Shown here one piece after another: positions 49,050 to 61,607 of a DNA stretch of 64,000 nucleotides. How positions within the stretch are numbered: the stretch's first letter is position 1; every line of letters starts with the position of its first letter. Source of the DNA: Mactra quadrangularis (Eukaryota > Mollusca > Bivalvia > Venerida > Mactridae); assembly GCA_025267735.1 (NCBI GenBank), contig CM046299.1, positions 28,187,327 to 28,251,326 of the forward strand. Direction: 5' to 3'. A model generated the notes under the pieces. That model saw only the letters and a program-made list of their open reading frames with translations, was not told the DNA's origin and searched no databases. The translations under genes were made by a program, and so were the position numbers.

Positions 49050-49398
49050 CAGTCTTATAAAACCGTGCCTTGTTGCGGACCCGTACGTGCAGACAGTCGT
49101 AGGCCGTGTGAAGCCTTGCGTATTAAGGTGATGGTACGCACATGGTACAAAACAGCACACCCGTATGGAGCCGTAGCTGGAAGATATGCATGTTTAATTC
49201 ATTCTCCATGATTTTGTTCACGATTTGACTCTGAAATTGAAACGTTTATCCAGGACTCATCTGACGGACCCTGGTAAAAACATAACAGTCCTTACGGGTA
49301 CGCAAGAGTTTGTACAAGTCGTTGTGAAGCTTGATCGCACGGCGCCCGTACGGTGCCCATATTGTGCCCATACGGCTATTTTTATGTTTATAGGACTG
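49050..49398. mobile_element. CGTACG-rich MITE, about 349 bp
   Basis: The ends CAGTCTTATAAAAC and GTTTATAGGACTG are inverted with a small indel. Inside, CCCGTACG/CCCATACGG motifs recur at about 49080, 49160, 49349 and 49369. GC content is much higher than around it. ORFs here are not credible genes. Confidence 0.5.
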
Positions 49399-49764
49399 TA
49401 GCTTAACAAATCTTCTATTAACTGTACACTACAGTCATAATCTTATACAGTTTTAATCAACATTTTCTTAGTTATTAGTTTGGTTTGGTTTTTATGATAC
49501 TTTATGCCTTAGCGCTTTCATCAGTTTTTCATTCATATTGCAGGTCAGTCAGTTGACATAATTATACTCACTGTGATCTCTAAGGTTAAAACTTAGTGCC
49601 ACGGGCTGTCTATTACCCTTCTGATACAGCAAAGATAGGGACAATAGCAGTAGAAAGTATTTCATAACCTAATTTTATAGACATGAGTGGGCCAAATATG
49701 GCCACCATAATAATTATGACTAAATAAAAAGGTACAAGCAAACATATCAGGACCAGCAGTAGTA

Positions 49765-50155
49765 AAAACAAGAGCTGTCAGAGGAGACAGCATGCTCGAC
49801 TAAGTAAGTATTTGTCACAGGAGATGTGGTTAATGCTAAGGAACATACACATTTTAAAATTTAAAAACATAACCTAAACAAATTTAAAGTAAAAAAAAAA
49901 TTAAAAAGTTTAAAGACATTTCTAAGTTCAAGGGGAGATAATTCTGAAAAAATGTATTTGGAGTTATGAACCTTGTCACATGAGATGTGGTTGATAATAA
50001 GAAACATGTATTTAAAGTTGATACCTTAAGAAATAAAAAAGTTATAGCAAAAAATATTTTACTGCACAAAAACTTTAATCAGAAATGTGGACGCGGACGC
50101 AGAAGCAAGGGCTAGTAGGAGAGCTCTCTATTTACTCCGGAAAGTCAAGCTGAAA
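49765..50155. repeat. Hairpin-headed repeat, GCTGTC type
   Basis: AACAAGA then GCTGTC-AGAGGA-GACAGC (49774-49791), then ATGCTCGACT. The tail has GGACGCGGACGCAGAAGCAA and CTAGTAGGAGAGCTCTCTAT then AGTCAAGC, partly inverse to the head's GCTCGACT. The ORF starting at 50087 reads through this tail and is not a gene. Confidence 0.6.
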
Positions 50156-50392
50156 ACTGAACTATCACACAGCCAAAAAACAAAGAGGGAATTTTTAAGA
50201 TTTTTAAACTTTTGTTATAAAAGATATGATACACACAAATATATAAAACTAAGAGTTAGACTTATAAGAGCTGCATATAAGCACCATAAAAATCAAGCGT
50301 TAGTTATATTTCTAGTTCAGGAGTTAGTTTGTCATTGTCCTAGAAGCATTGTACAATATAAAAATATCTATTTATCATCTAGTTTCATTTAC

Positions 50393-50475
50393 ATATCACA
50401 GGCTTAGGGAAAAACGGTTGTAACTCACTTCTTTTTTAATTGAGTTACGACCATTTTGCGCTAAGCACGTGATAT
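50393..50475. repeat. Foldback element copy 5
   Basis: 83 bp from ATATCACAGGCTTAG to GCTAAGCACGTGATAT; the outermost ATATCAC/GTGATAT pair defines the family ends. Confidence 0.8.
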
Positions 50476-50729
50476 CTTTGTTGACCTATAATTTGTTAAT
50501 TCAACAATTAGTCAAATCTCACACTTGGACACAACTTTAGCATCAATGATTCCACAAACTGTACTACAACACAAAGAACAAGTAATTTATCATCCTAATC
50601 ATACAATTGGGCCCAGATCTTGACCATTCATAGTTTAAGATTGGAATTTCTAAGAGTCTAAGAACTTAGTAAATTGGATATTAAATTTAAAATACAGCTA
50701 ACACTTCAAACTTACAGAGAATTAAAAAA

Positions 50730-51027
50730 CCCTGGTCGGTAGCCCAGTTGGTAGCGCGCCGGGATTTGGAATCTCGTTTCCAAAAGGGGGTACAGGTTCA
50801 AATCCCACCCGAGGAGGTTAAACCCTGCCATGAAAATTTTTACAATAATGTCGATTTTCCTCCATTGATTAGATAATATGGAGAAGTTTCCGGCCTTATG
50901 GAAGGGTAGGTGAGTACTAGATATAGACAAGGGTCCAGGAAAGCTAGGTTAGGTGTGCTGGATGTCGTAAAATGACCAAAATTGTGTTGACACGGCGTTA
51001 ACCCCCCCCCCCCCCCCCCCAAAAAAA
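50730..51027 (+). mobile_element. SINE family B, full copy
   Basis: Head CCTGGTCGGTAGCCCAGTTG, box B GGTTCAAATCCCACCC, full body and a long C run then A run as tail. Confidence 0.85.
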
Positions 51028-51767
51028 GAGTAAAAACAACAGTATATATAGTAAATAAGTAGCATTGCAACAGTAAGAATAATGCTAATTATTTGAAAGT
51101 TTGACTCATTTTTGGACCCAAAATTTACCTTTATGGGGATACTAGTGTCACATTCTTGAGTCCATGCATAATTCTGCCATATAGTATGGACTGACAGTTA
51201 TCAAAATTTGAACTATCATTTTCATAAAGGCACCACTTCACAGATTGAAATTTGTCAGAAATATGGGTTATTTGAGAGAAAACATTTGCTGGGATACGTG
51301 AACTTCTTTGTCTCTTCAAGAACCCTAATCAGTACAAAGTTTGTTTTTTCAAGTATGTTAGTAATCATTACAAAAACATGCAAGGTCATACAGTGACTTA
51401 CAGGCTATTTAGTGAAAGACGAGGACTAATTTCAGAACTTAGGACCACCCATGTTTAATATATATGAAACAACATAATATAGGTTCACAATTTGAAACAA
51501 GCTAAAATAAAATCCACAGGGGTGAAAGGTAATTTTTTGGCAATAGTGAATTTTATAATCATTAATGGAAACCCAAAACATAAGTAACTAGAAAATAAAA
51601 TAAATTGATAGTGTTTTAAACAAGTGATTTTTACAACAATCGTACCTTATAATTGCAGACTGATCTAAAAGATATGCCATCAGAAAAGCAGGCACAACAG
51701 TCATTATGTACAAGCAATAATAATGTAAATTAAACATCTGAAAATGTTATCATTTAGATACTTAAGA

Positions 51768-52010
51768 GACCAACCAGTTATCTCAGTCACTAGCACATCT
51801 GAGTATGAATTCAGGGGTCTTCGGTTTGATTTCTGGGCAAGACCTACATATATTTCTGGAATTTGGTCACAATATTTTGTTATGGCCATTCTCCAACCTG
51901 CCCCTGTATCAAGTATGACAGTTGTCACTCTTTGGCAAGGGAATGTGCTAGGTTAAGGGCTTACGTCTAAGCTTAACATCAACAAACTGGGAAGTCAGCT
52001 GACTGAGGCA
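51768..52010 (+). mobile_element. Diverged SINE related to family A
   Basis: Head CCAGTTATCTCAGTCACTAG, box-B-like GGTTTGATTTC, then GGTCAC..TATGGCCATTCTCC, GACAGTTGTCACT and a weak tail. Confidence 0.55.
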
Positions 52011-52039
52011 AAGTATTTATGAATTAGAAAATTAATTCC

Positions 52040-52304
52040 TGTTTGTAGAGCAGCTGGTAGCACACTGGGACTTAGTTTCAAGTTTCCCTATGGGTTAGAA
52101 TTCCATCATGGGCTGATGCATTCTTCCAGACAATTATTACAATAATGACATTCTTCCTCCATTAATAAGGAGTATAGAGAAGTTGATAACCTTGTGGAAG
52201 GGTACGTTTAAGTACTGGTTATAGACAAGGTTCCGGGAAAGCAAGGCTAAGGAGGGCTGCTTATATAAAATAACCATAATTGTGTTTTAATGGTGTTAAA
52301 CTCA
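52040..52304 (+). mobile_element. SINE family B, diverged
   Basis: Head TTTGTAGAGCAGCTGGTAGC, then ATTACAATAATGACATTCTT, GACAAGGTTCCGGGAAAGC and ATTGTGTTTTAATGGTGTTA. Confidence 0.7.
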
Positions 52305-52616
52305 AGTAACAAAAGGCCTGTGATACAGATTATTGGGGACTATAATTGTGTATCTTCGACTGGGCCCCAGAAAAGTGCTTAAAAGATCAAAGATGTTTAC
52401 ACTGTAAACAGTGAAAATCTTTAAAGTTTTCTAATTACAAGGAAAACCATGAGACATGAAAACAACAGTGATGCAAAGGTAGAGTAATTTTGAAGGAAAT
52501 TTGATAGAATGTTAAATACTCTAGGACAAGTTGTTGACAGGACATCTGTTGTGTACATCATACAGGAGTATCATAGAGTAATACATTATTTGTTAATTGT
52601 CAACTATAAGTATCAC

Positions 52617-52698
52617 ATATCACAGGCTTAGTGTGAAATTGTGTTAACTCAAGTTAAAAAAAGATCGAGTCGACCATTTTGTGCTGGGTCCACAATAT
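52617..52698. repeat. Foldback element copy 6
   Basis: ATATCACAGGCTTAGTGTGA to GTGCTGGGTCCACAATAT. Arms are more diverged than in copies 5 and 7. Confidence 0.65.
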
Positions 52699-53890
52699 CT
52701 GCTGTATCTATCAATTAATGGTTATATTTCAAGATTGTGTTGTTTATACAGCAGCCATCAACATCAACAATCAACATGTAGGAAGATAGTAATGTTGTCA
52801 TCCCTGGAAGTAGTTTATACTATTAAAACTATAGACATTACAGGATCAATGTGATCTTTACCCTTTTTCTTTCATACACTTGGGAAAATTTTGGCATTTT
52901 TCTAGCATAGCAAGAAGAAGACTTACTGATTTGGCAACAAATGCTCAATAGTCCAGCTTAACCTGGTTTGTTGTCACGCATTGCCCTTTTCCTAGCATAG
53001 TGCTGAAATGGTTCAACTTAAAGGGATATAACAGTTTGTCAAGTTGAAGATGGTAGAAATGCAGCATGGGCATAATTGTACCTTAGGAAGGTGTCTATCA
53101 GAAACAGTCATTTGAACCAAAATACTTGCTATTGTAGAAATGCTGTGGCAATGCAAATTGGGAAATTTGTATTTGTATTACCAAACATTGGAATAATATA
53201 ACTGTTGTATACTCCTAGAGAAATACCTATAGTTGCAGTACTTTTCAGAGACTGAAAACTGGCTGATGATGATGATGATTAGTGTTTATTTAAGGGTCCG
53301 TCCGCTCTAAACAGATGCATTATGTGCAGACCCCGGGGTGTGACCCATCACCCCTTAAATATGGTTTTTGGTATCGAAATTAGGTAAAATTTTGTCAAAG
53401 AAGACCCAATATAATTCATATTGGGTTTGTTCTGCAAGTTTTTATACCATTTGTGGACATTTGCTTGCATCCACAGACAAATTGTTTACCTAGTTATGGT
53501 AGGTGTCATCTACAAACATAAGAAAAGAAAGAAGGAGGAGCACATCCTCTCTAAGATATCTTTTGATGTGGGAGGTGCAATGAAACATTAGCAAAGATGA
53601 TGTAAAGTCTGCTTGAAAAGTTTCAACTGGTTAAAACTATAAAGTGATACACAGTAAGTGAGGCAATCAGATAGTTTGATGACAAGATGATGTATCAGTT
53701 TAAATTAATAAGAAAAGATGTATGAGGTATCAATATAATAGACTAACTCATGCACAAAGTAATTAAATATTATAACATAGTAATTTGCATACCATGATTC
53801 AGCAGTTTTACATTCAATCATGTAACTGTGACTTTAATTGTATGATATATGATATTTGATGTGCAACTTAGTTGAAAAGTAAAAACCCAT

Positions 53891-53940
53891 AGAAAGTTAT
53901 TTGATTATATAGAAAGTTATTTGATTATATAGAAAGTTAG
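53891..53940. repeat. Tandem repeat, period 20, 2.5 copies
   Basis: AGAAAGTTATTTGATTATAT is repeated exactly, then the start of a third unit. Confidence 0.9.
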
Positions 53941-53952
53941 TAGATTTTTATA

Positions 53953-54190
53953 AAGTTTAACACTGTGTCGACACAAGTTATGGACATTTTACAGCGGCAA
54001 GCTCATCTAACCTAGCTTTCCAGGACCCTTTTCTACAATTGGTACTAACTCATCCTTCCACAAGGCTGACAACTTATCCATATACCTAATTAATGGAGGC
54101 AAAGCAACATTACTGTTAAATTTTCATGGAAGGATATATAACCATTATGGGTGGGCACTAACCAGCAACCCTTTCAGGACACTAGAATGC
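53953..54190 (-). mobile_element. SINE family B, reverse, head truncated
   Basis: Begins AAGTTTAACACTGTGTCGAC and continues through CTTTCCAGGACCC and CCATATACCTAATTAATGGA as in the 37017 copy. The tRNA-like head is mostly lost. Confidence 0.7.
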
Positions 54191-54342
54191 AGAAATTCAA
54201 GAAAGCTGGTTTATTTAACTTGTTTCTGTAAGAAATGATAACTTGTGTCCACACAGGGTCACATCCAGTAACAAATAAACCAACTTTACAGGTAGAATAA
54301 TCAAGTTTTATTTAGATAATGACATTATATCTCATGGAAGCT

Positions 54343-54655
54343 TTGTTTGTTTTTTGTTTGTTTCTGTTCGGTTAACGCCGTAGCTACAAATACAAGGTCA
54401 TATAACGGCGGTTAGTCAACCTACTCACTCCTCCCGAAAAGGCTAAATCTCTGGATTTAGCTGTTTACTGACTACTAAGCGCATACTTTCGTCAGTGACT
54501 GACAACTGCCCTACATAATTAAAAATCATTGGTAGGAGGGAGAATGGCCGTAGAAATAATTTCATGACCAAGCTCCACGAAAGTATGCCCCGCCCGGGAA
54601 TCGAACCCATCGATCAGTAGACTTGTGTGCTACCAACTGAGCTAGCCGGGCGGCT
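54343..54655 (-). mobile_element. SINE family A, best tRNA-like head
   Basis: The reverse complement begins CCGCCCGGCTAGCTCAGTTG, with TTCGATTCCCGGGC as box B, then the body and the tail CAAACAAAAAACAAACAAAG. It is the clearest full copy and shows that the head derives from a tRNA. Confidence 0.85.
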
Positions 54656-57600
54656 GAGGGAACTTAGTGCATATGATTCAAGTTTAAAACAACTAAAGAC
54701 ACAGAACTTTAAATCATTCTAAAATTTTAAAAAAACAACAACAACCTTTATTGCTCTAAACATATACAACATGTTTATGGCAAACTAAAAGCATGAATGA
54801 AATATTATTTTATAATGATTTTTAGTTTGATTGTTAAGCCAATCATACAATGAAAGACAATACTCTTGCATGGTGATATTTGACCTTCACCTTCCTACAA
54901 ATAAAATCTTCCTTCAAATGCATAAAATTTAATTTTTAAAGCTCTTTCTTTAAAGTGGTTGTACATTTAATTAACAACGGTCAATACATCAAATACTTGT
55001 ACAACTGACCACAATGCAACAAAAACAGTTATGACCCATGTGTTGTTAACCTCACCAAATGGTTAACAGTGTCATCTGGGTATTTTACATCTTCATTTTT
55101 ACAACTAAATTTAATTAAACTTATAAAACAAATTAATTGAATGTTTAGCAGGCACTTCACTAAATAATTAGAACCACTAGATTTGAAGTATTTATAACAC
55201 TATTTGTTATACAATACTGAGATTATATTACCAGCTGACCTCAGTGTACAAGGTCGTAGGGTCAAGGTCAGGTAAAGAAAATAGTGATAAGTCTTTAAAC
55301 TGTCAATAAATGATTAATTAAATCCCAGACAGACACCTAATTAATTCTTCATCATTAAACTTGTGTTCATTCCACAGGGATCTTTCAACAGGCTGCATTG
55401 TAAAGCAACACTGCAAAGCTCTAAGACATAGTTCAATTTAGTTGTAAGTAGGGGTGTCACAATTGCTACTTTAATTTCTGTGAGAATTCAACTTCTGTTT
55501 TAAAAATAGGCTATTTGTTTGCCAAAAACACTACACTGGTTGTTTGCCAAAAACATACTAACTAAGACATGTTACACTGACACAGTAACAACAAAAAAGG
55601 ACAGACCCCCTTTTTTAATAGCAATACAAGTCATAGTAAAAAGTATCAAATTTTGCTTATGCATAATGGATCCCCTATTATATATACATGTATCAATTTT
55701 AGGGCATTTTTCAGTATTTGAGAAAAGAGTCTGAGGCTATACTTTATATAATACATATGAGGAGTTTTGACGGCATTTTAAAGAAAAGGCGAAAGAAAAT
55801 TCAACGGTAAGCACTAGATTTTGGGAAAACTGCATGAATTTTTAGAATTCCAGAAAGAAAACCTTCAAATGGCTCCAGTCTTATAAGAAAGAAAACTCTT
55901 ACTTTTGGCTGTAAAGATAACAGCAAGCTTTAGAAAATCTGCAAAAATGATAGTGCCAAATCATTTTTCTCTTCAATATCACCATGTCTGCATCATGGTA
56001 TTTCATTAGTGTAATCCAGTCCAATTTTCATCTGTAATTATTTTTTTCACACATAAGGACAAACTCCCTTTTTTACAAAATTTTCAACAAAAAATTATCA
56101 GCTGTACTAATTTTCTTGAATTATTCAGTGCGTTTTACTTGTCTCTAACTGAGAGATTTCTTTAATTGAATGCCTTGGGTGAATTAAAACTTTTAAATTA
56201 AAACAGGCATCAATTTAATTTGCCTGCCACAAGTTTACTGCAAAACATTGCATACTATATTCATGCAAGACATATTTTTATGAAGGAAATGGAAATTTCA
56301 AAACCAAAATGTTCATCATTAGGATAGCCATCTGTATATGAGGTTTGAATCTAATCATTAAAAGTTTCCTAATTAAATACTATCCTGGAAATTTAAAAAT
56401 CTTTAATTCTCTTAAATGAAAAAATGTGGCATCACCAACTAATCAACACAGCTATCAACATAGCTTTGATATCAACAACTATAATTTTGTGATGACAAAG
56501 ATTCCAGTACTCACAACTACCAATTCAAAGTCCATTTATATAGTGCACAAACTTATAGTGAAATACTTGACTTTGCCTCACTAAGCTAAGTTTAAGTCTT
56601 GTGAAATATTTCATAAAACTGTTCATAGTATGTTAAGATAAGCAAGTACATGTAATTAAATTTTGAAAATTAACAAGTATTTTGCCTGTACATAAACTTA
56701 CAAATAATCCCCTGGTTAGCTCAGCCAGTAGCATGTCGGATTACAAATTCAGGGGCCTTTCAGATTCTATTCGCAGGCAGGACTAGCATATTGTCCTTAA
56801 GTTGGGTCATAAATTTTTTTCCATGACTATTCATCTGTCTACTCTTTTGTTAAGTACAGCGGTTGTAAGTCACTGACAAATAAATGTATGTACCAAGTTC
56901 TAAGTTAAAAACTTGGGTACAGAGAGATAGGTCTATCCAGGAAACATAAGTAAAAGACTGAAAGCTGCTATTTGACATATAAAACAAGTAGATCTGTGTT
57001 GTCAAGCACCATGTATTACATTACATTACATATATTTACTTACAGACAGTTGCAGACAGATTGTTCTCTTGTTCCTGTACTTATATGTGCATATTTCTGT
57101 GTCTTTTTTGTTGACACATGGAAAATTTCAAACAAATCCATTCTGCTACTCACTCTAACTCATACTTTTTTCCATCTCCCCACTTTTTTCACATATAAAA
57201 TGGCCGACCAAGTTACTTTTGAATTATTATCTGTAAGATAATGAAACAATAATAAATAAATTAACTTGGCAATGAAAATCATGTTTAAACAGAAGTTAAA
57301 GGGTCATAAAAGACATGGAAATAAATCTGCTCAAGTAATACCTGAAGACAAGGGGAACAGAAGTTCACGTCTGTAATCCTCATTATATCCTCCAAACAAA
57401 GTAAGGGAGCATTTCGACCTAACACACTCTATGATCATTCCACACATTTCATTTCAATCATTCCTGTTTTTATAGTCCCTGGGTCAGAGAAGAAGGGGCT
57501 ATTTAGAGCAGTTGGTGCATTGACATTGTTGACACCCTAGGAGCCTTATGTTACAATCTATCATGGTACTAGGGGTCATTCATAGCCTCATTCAGAAATT

Positions 57601-60599
57601 CTTCAAATTTTCTGGATGATTAAGAAAGTATATTACCATGCCAAGTGAAGTAGAGTTAACAATTGCTAAACTGTGAGGAAATGCAGTCAATCAAACTTTC
57701 TCCATTCAAAAAATACACAAGTGCCATTCCTGACTGCTGCAATCTTTTTCTTTTAGACCCAAAAAAACTGTTCTAATGTTGCTGTAGCATTTTTTACATC
57801 AGATCCTGTGAAAAAAATGCACAAAATTGAAAGCAGACGTACTTATAAATTTTATAGACTTAAATCATCCACCTGATGCCTTACTAGATGCAATAAAACT
57901 GAAATAAAAAAACTAACTGCTGCACTTTATAAAAATATGTAAAAGAGCAAGACCTACTGCTGATGTAAAACCAATAAAAAACTTAAACAAAAAATACTTA
58001 AACCTAAATAAAACATAATGCTACAGTTGATTATAAAAATACAGGCCCATAGGAACAGGGTGGCTAGGGGTGCTTAGCCCCTCATACCCTTTTGGGACAC
58101 TGAAGATGTGAAATTCTACCAAGACATACTGCCCCATGGACCCCAGGGTTGAAAAATTAAAGCAAGCATCCAAATAAAACTTTTCAACTAACAATTTTCA
58201 CATAACACAAAAACTATCATATAAAAGGGTATTCAGATGTAATGAGAATCAATTACTTGGTACAGTAAGTCTTAAAAAAACAGTATAATCATGAGATAAA
58301 AAACTAACGTCTCTTTTATCGGAAACTAATTTTCACGGGTAGGAACAATATAACGAGAGGTATTAAAGTTCAATAGTTACAATAATTGCTATATCAACAC
58401 ATAACAAAGGTTTTAACGAGCATTATACTTCAATAACAAACTCAAAAGAATGTTAACTTACAAAGGAATGTCATAAAAAATAACATACAAATATTTTTTT
58501 CTCTGTTAAATGATTTTCTTTTCAGGTGTATAACATATGGGATAGTTTTGAACAAATCCTACGAATCATAAAATTTGTTTCTGGACAAATTACAACATAA
58601 AATATAAACATCAATGGCAGACCATGTAATAGGTCTTGTTTCTAATATATAATATAAAGGAAAATAACGTTATGATCATTTTCTCCGAGATGTGTTTGTT
58701 TCATCACGAAGGAGAAAAATAACTTCTGAACAAAATTAGTAAAAAGAACAGAAAAAACCGGCAGCCTTTAACTCATGTCATTAAACATACTTTTGAAGCC
58801 TATATAAAAACATAGTTAAAGGCTGGCCCTAATAAAATTATCAAAAAGATTATAGCTTGGGTAATTTTGTTCACATGAACTAACTTATTACCCTGTAGGC
58901 TGTAGCCAACATTCATTCAGAAATACTGTAAATAATTGTGGGCACATATTCTACAAGCCCTACATCACAATAAATACAAAGGGCTTAATTATTTTGTCAC
59001 TATTAATACTGTATGCAATAAAATTTCCATAAAATTAATTCTAAGGAATCTTGTTGTAATATAAGAAGTTTAGAATAGTCTATGGTGGAACTGGAAAAAA
59101 AATACAGAGGAGCTTGAAACATATACTCACAGTACATGTGTGCATTAAATTAGTTCTAAAAATAAATAAAGGATCTGACTCCAACACTAAGGTGCTTCAA
59201 ACTGAGTAGTGTGCATTTAATTAGTTCTTGGAGAGTAAAAATGACAGAAAAACATACACTGTAATTATCATCAGAAAAACATCTATCACAATTATACTCA
59301 TTAACAAATGTCTTTTGACTCTAAAGAGCAAATTTAATTAACCCAATCAGTAAAAAATGAGAAAAAAGAAGCAAACATCTCAACACATCTTATACTAAAA
59401 TTGTATGTGACTATAAAATTCCGATCAATTAACACCAAGAACTTGGAACTAAGAAGTTATTGAGCATCATACTTTCAAGTATACATGAATCCATGATGTT
59501 AAAATCATAAAGTTTGATTTATTCTTTGTAATAATTCTTTGTAGGAAGTTAAGGCTTAATCCCCCTCGAGGACCAGACACTGTACTCCCACATAGCAGTA
59601 GACAATGTTGTATTATAGTATGCCATAACATTTCTAGAAGTTGCTCTATTTACTGGATGAGGGTTTTATATAACATAAGGCCAAAATTTACAGTATATTT
59701 GCTTTCATACAAAATTCTACTTGATCAAATACATGTTATTGGCTGGTGTTTTTTATCAGCATCCCTTATAAATGAATTATAAAAACATTAAATTTTGATG
59801 TACCATATTATTCTATGTTTTAATCTGGATCTTTAGCCAATTGCTTAAGTATCAAACTCATTACCCTGACTTCTACAAGCGAGGAAACGGAGTAACATCA
59901 TGGGACATCCAATACAAGGTAACTCATTTACTTGAACCTTTGACTTGCTTGTAAACATAAATCTACAAAAAAATTTATAAGCATGTAAGAACATAAATTT
60001 TACACCACTGTACTGGAATGTTTATTAACAGGTAAAGTCCAGTAAGTTTTAATCAGTGGACTGAACCAACTTAACATACACAATAAATTAATAATGAAAT
60101 ATCAATATTAACAAACAATTTACAGTTCATATCTTTAATAGAATGCTTTCATTGTTTAAGCCTGTTCCCTACAACCAATATTAAAGGGATATGATTTAGT
60201 TAACACATTTAAATTGTAAAAAATACTTAGGCATGCTAGGGCCTTCCTCAGAAACAGCAACTGATTCTTCACAGATGATCTGGTATCAATACACAATTAT
60301 GAATACAATCTAGCATTTTATAAATCTATAAACTATAAGACATGTTTTATGTTTCTGAGGTTTTATGTATTCTGTTAAGACCTTAACTTAAGAATAAAAA
60401 AACATGAAAATACAATAACATTTTGTTATAGTTTGTGTGGAGTCTGAAACATCTTTTAACATCATGCATAACTTCATGTCATGAGGGCATTATATAGGAT
60501 ATACTGGAGTTCTAGTGGCTTGTATTACACTCCTTGTCTGACTCGATATATCACCGATACTTGCCTTTCGATATATCACTACAAAATCTGGATTTTCCC
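54656..60599. other. No gene seen apart from one SINE
   Basis: AT-rich DNA with the diverged SINE at 56712. An ATG followed by ten codons and GTAAGA at 57199 is too short to call an exon. Confidence 0.45.
56712..56965 (+). mobile_element. Diverged SINE related to family A
   Basis: Head CCTGGTTAGCTCAGCCAGTA followed by GGGTCATAAA, a body with GGTTGTAAGTCACTGACAAA and AGGTCTATCCAGGAAACATA. Confidence 0.5.
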
Positions 60600-61030
60600 T
60601 GACACAGGAGTCCTATGTCATTGACGCAATTCATTTACGAGTATTGTTTGAGATCTAATGACGTAAATTACTAAAAAATAATTTCAGTGCGTCCACATGG
60701 ACGCAATTTCGTTCTACCCAGAAACCGTAATTTGACGCGTATATTACGCACTTTTATGACTGCATTTATTTGGTGCGTAGTGTACCTTGAAAAAACGAAA
60801 ATTCATCATGTTCTTCGAAAATCGCCAAAATTTGCAAATGGCGTATTTTTAAAAAGGGAGGTAATTCTGTGAAACCGGCACTCAAACTCCCCGCAGCGGT
60901 TATTATTTACAACGTGACGTAAGCACTGTGTGTTAGGCGTTTGACCGACACAGTGAATAGAGGTCGTGCTATTAGATAGTACGTTTCTTTTTTCACATTG
61001 TGCAGCTTTGATCGTTTGTTTGTTCAAGAG
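60600..61030. promoter_or_regulatory. CpG-richer segment with two TGACGTAA motifs
   Basis: Base composition is less AT-rich than the surroundings. TGACGTAA occurs at 60659-60666 and 60915-60922 (bZIP/CRE-like). Short palindromes GCGTCCACATGGACGC and CACTGTGT..ACACAGTG are present. A promoter is possible, but no transcript start or downstream exon can be named. Confidence 0.25.
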
Positions 61031-61523
61031 TTGAAGTATTTGCAATATTTGCCATAAATTGGAATAATGACCCCCCAAAACTTCAAATGATCCTTAATGT
61101 AAAAAGTCAGGGTCCCAAATGACCCAATTTGTCGATAGCAAGGTAAAACCCTGTATTAGTATGTAACGTAAGAAATTTAAGGTGACAACTAAAATTACCT
61201 AATATCAAAGCAAGTTTATTTTTCAAAAAGGTGTGAGCAATCATACATGTACCAAGAACAGCAACAGTAGGCCTAAAAACATATATAGAACAGCAAAAAG
61301 CAAAGATGGACTGAATTTTTAGAGTTATAAAAGCAATAACAAAAATAAGAACCTAATTGGGGCTTCCACATGGGAACAAGCAATGTTAAAAAAATTGCCA
61401 CGGGGGGTTAAGCTATGAGGTTCTAGGATGTACCAACCTAACATTTGCCTCAACAGGTTTAAGAACAAACAATAATGAATGGCTTGGTGAAAAAACTTTA
61501 ATCCACCTCTTCACACAACATGC

Positions 61524-61607
61524 ATATCGCGGGTTTAGCGCAAAACAGTCGTAACTCAATATACGAAAATAGTGAGTTACGACCGTTTTGCGCTAAACCC
61601 GAGATAT
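61524..61607. repeat. Foldback element copy 7, best preserved
   Basis: 84 bp from ATATCGCGGGTTTAGCGCAA to GCGCTAAACCCGAGATAT, with arms of about 37 bases pairing almost perfectly. Confidence 0.85.

Noticed and set aside
49087..49211. Part of a 107-codon ORF with Arg- and Tyr-rich sequence
   Set aside because: It lies within the CGTACG-rich TIR element and has no family resemblance.
50087..50407. 106-codon basic ORF on the plus strand
   Set aside because: Its start lies in the tail of a hairpin-headed repeat and its end enters a foldback element, so it is a chance reading.
55449..55475. TAGGGGTGTCACAATTGC as a hAT end
   Set aside because: No matching inverted end or 8-bp duplication found nearby.
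57199..57240. ATG with MADQVTFELLS then GTAAGA, a possible first exon
   Set aside because: Only eleven codons and no other support.
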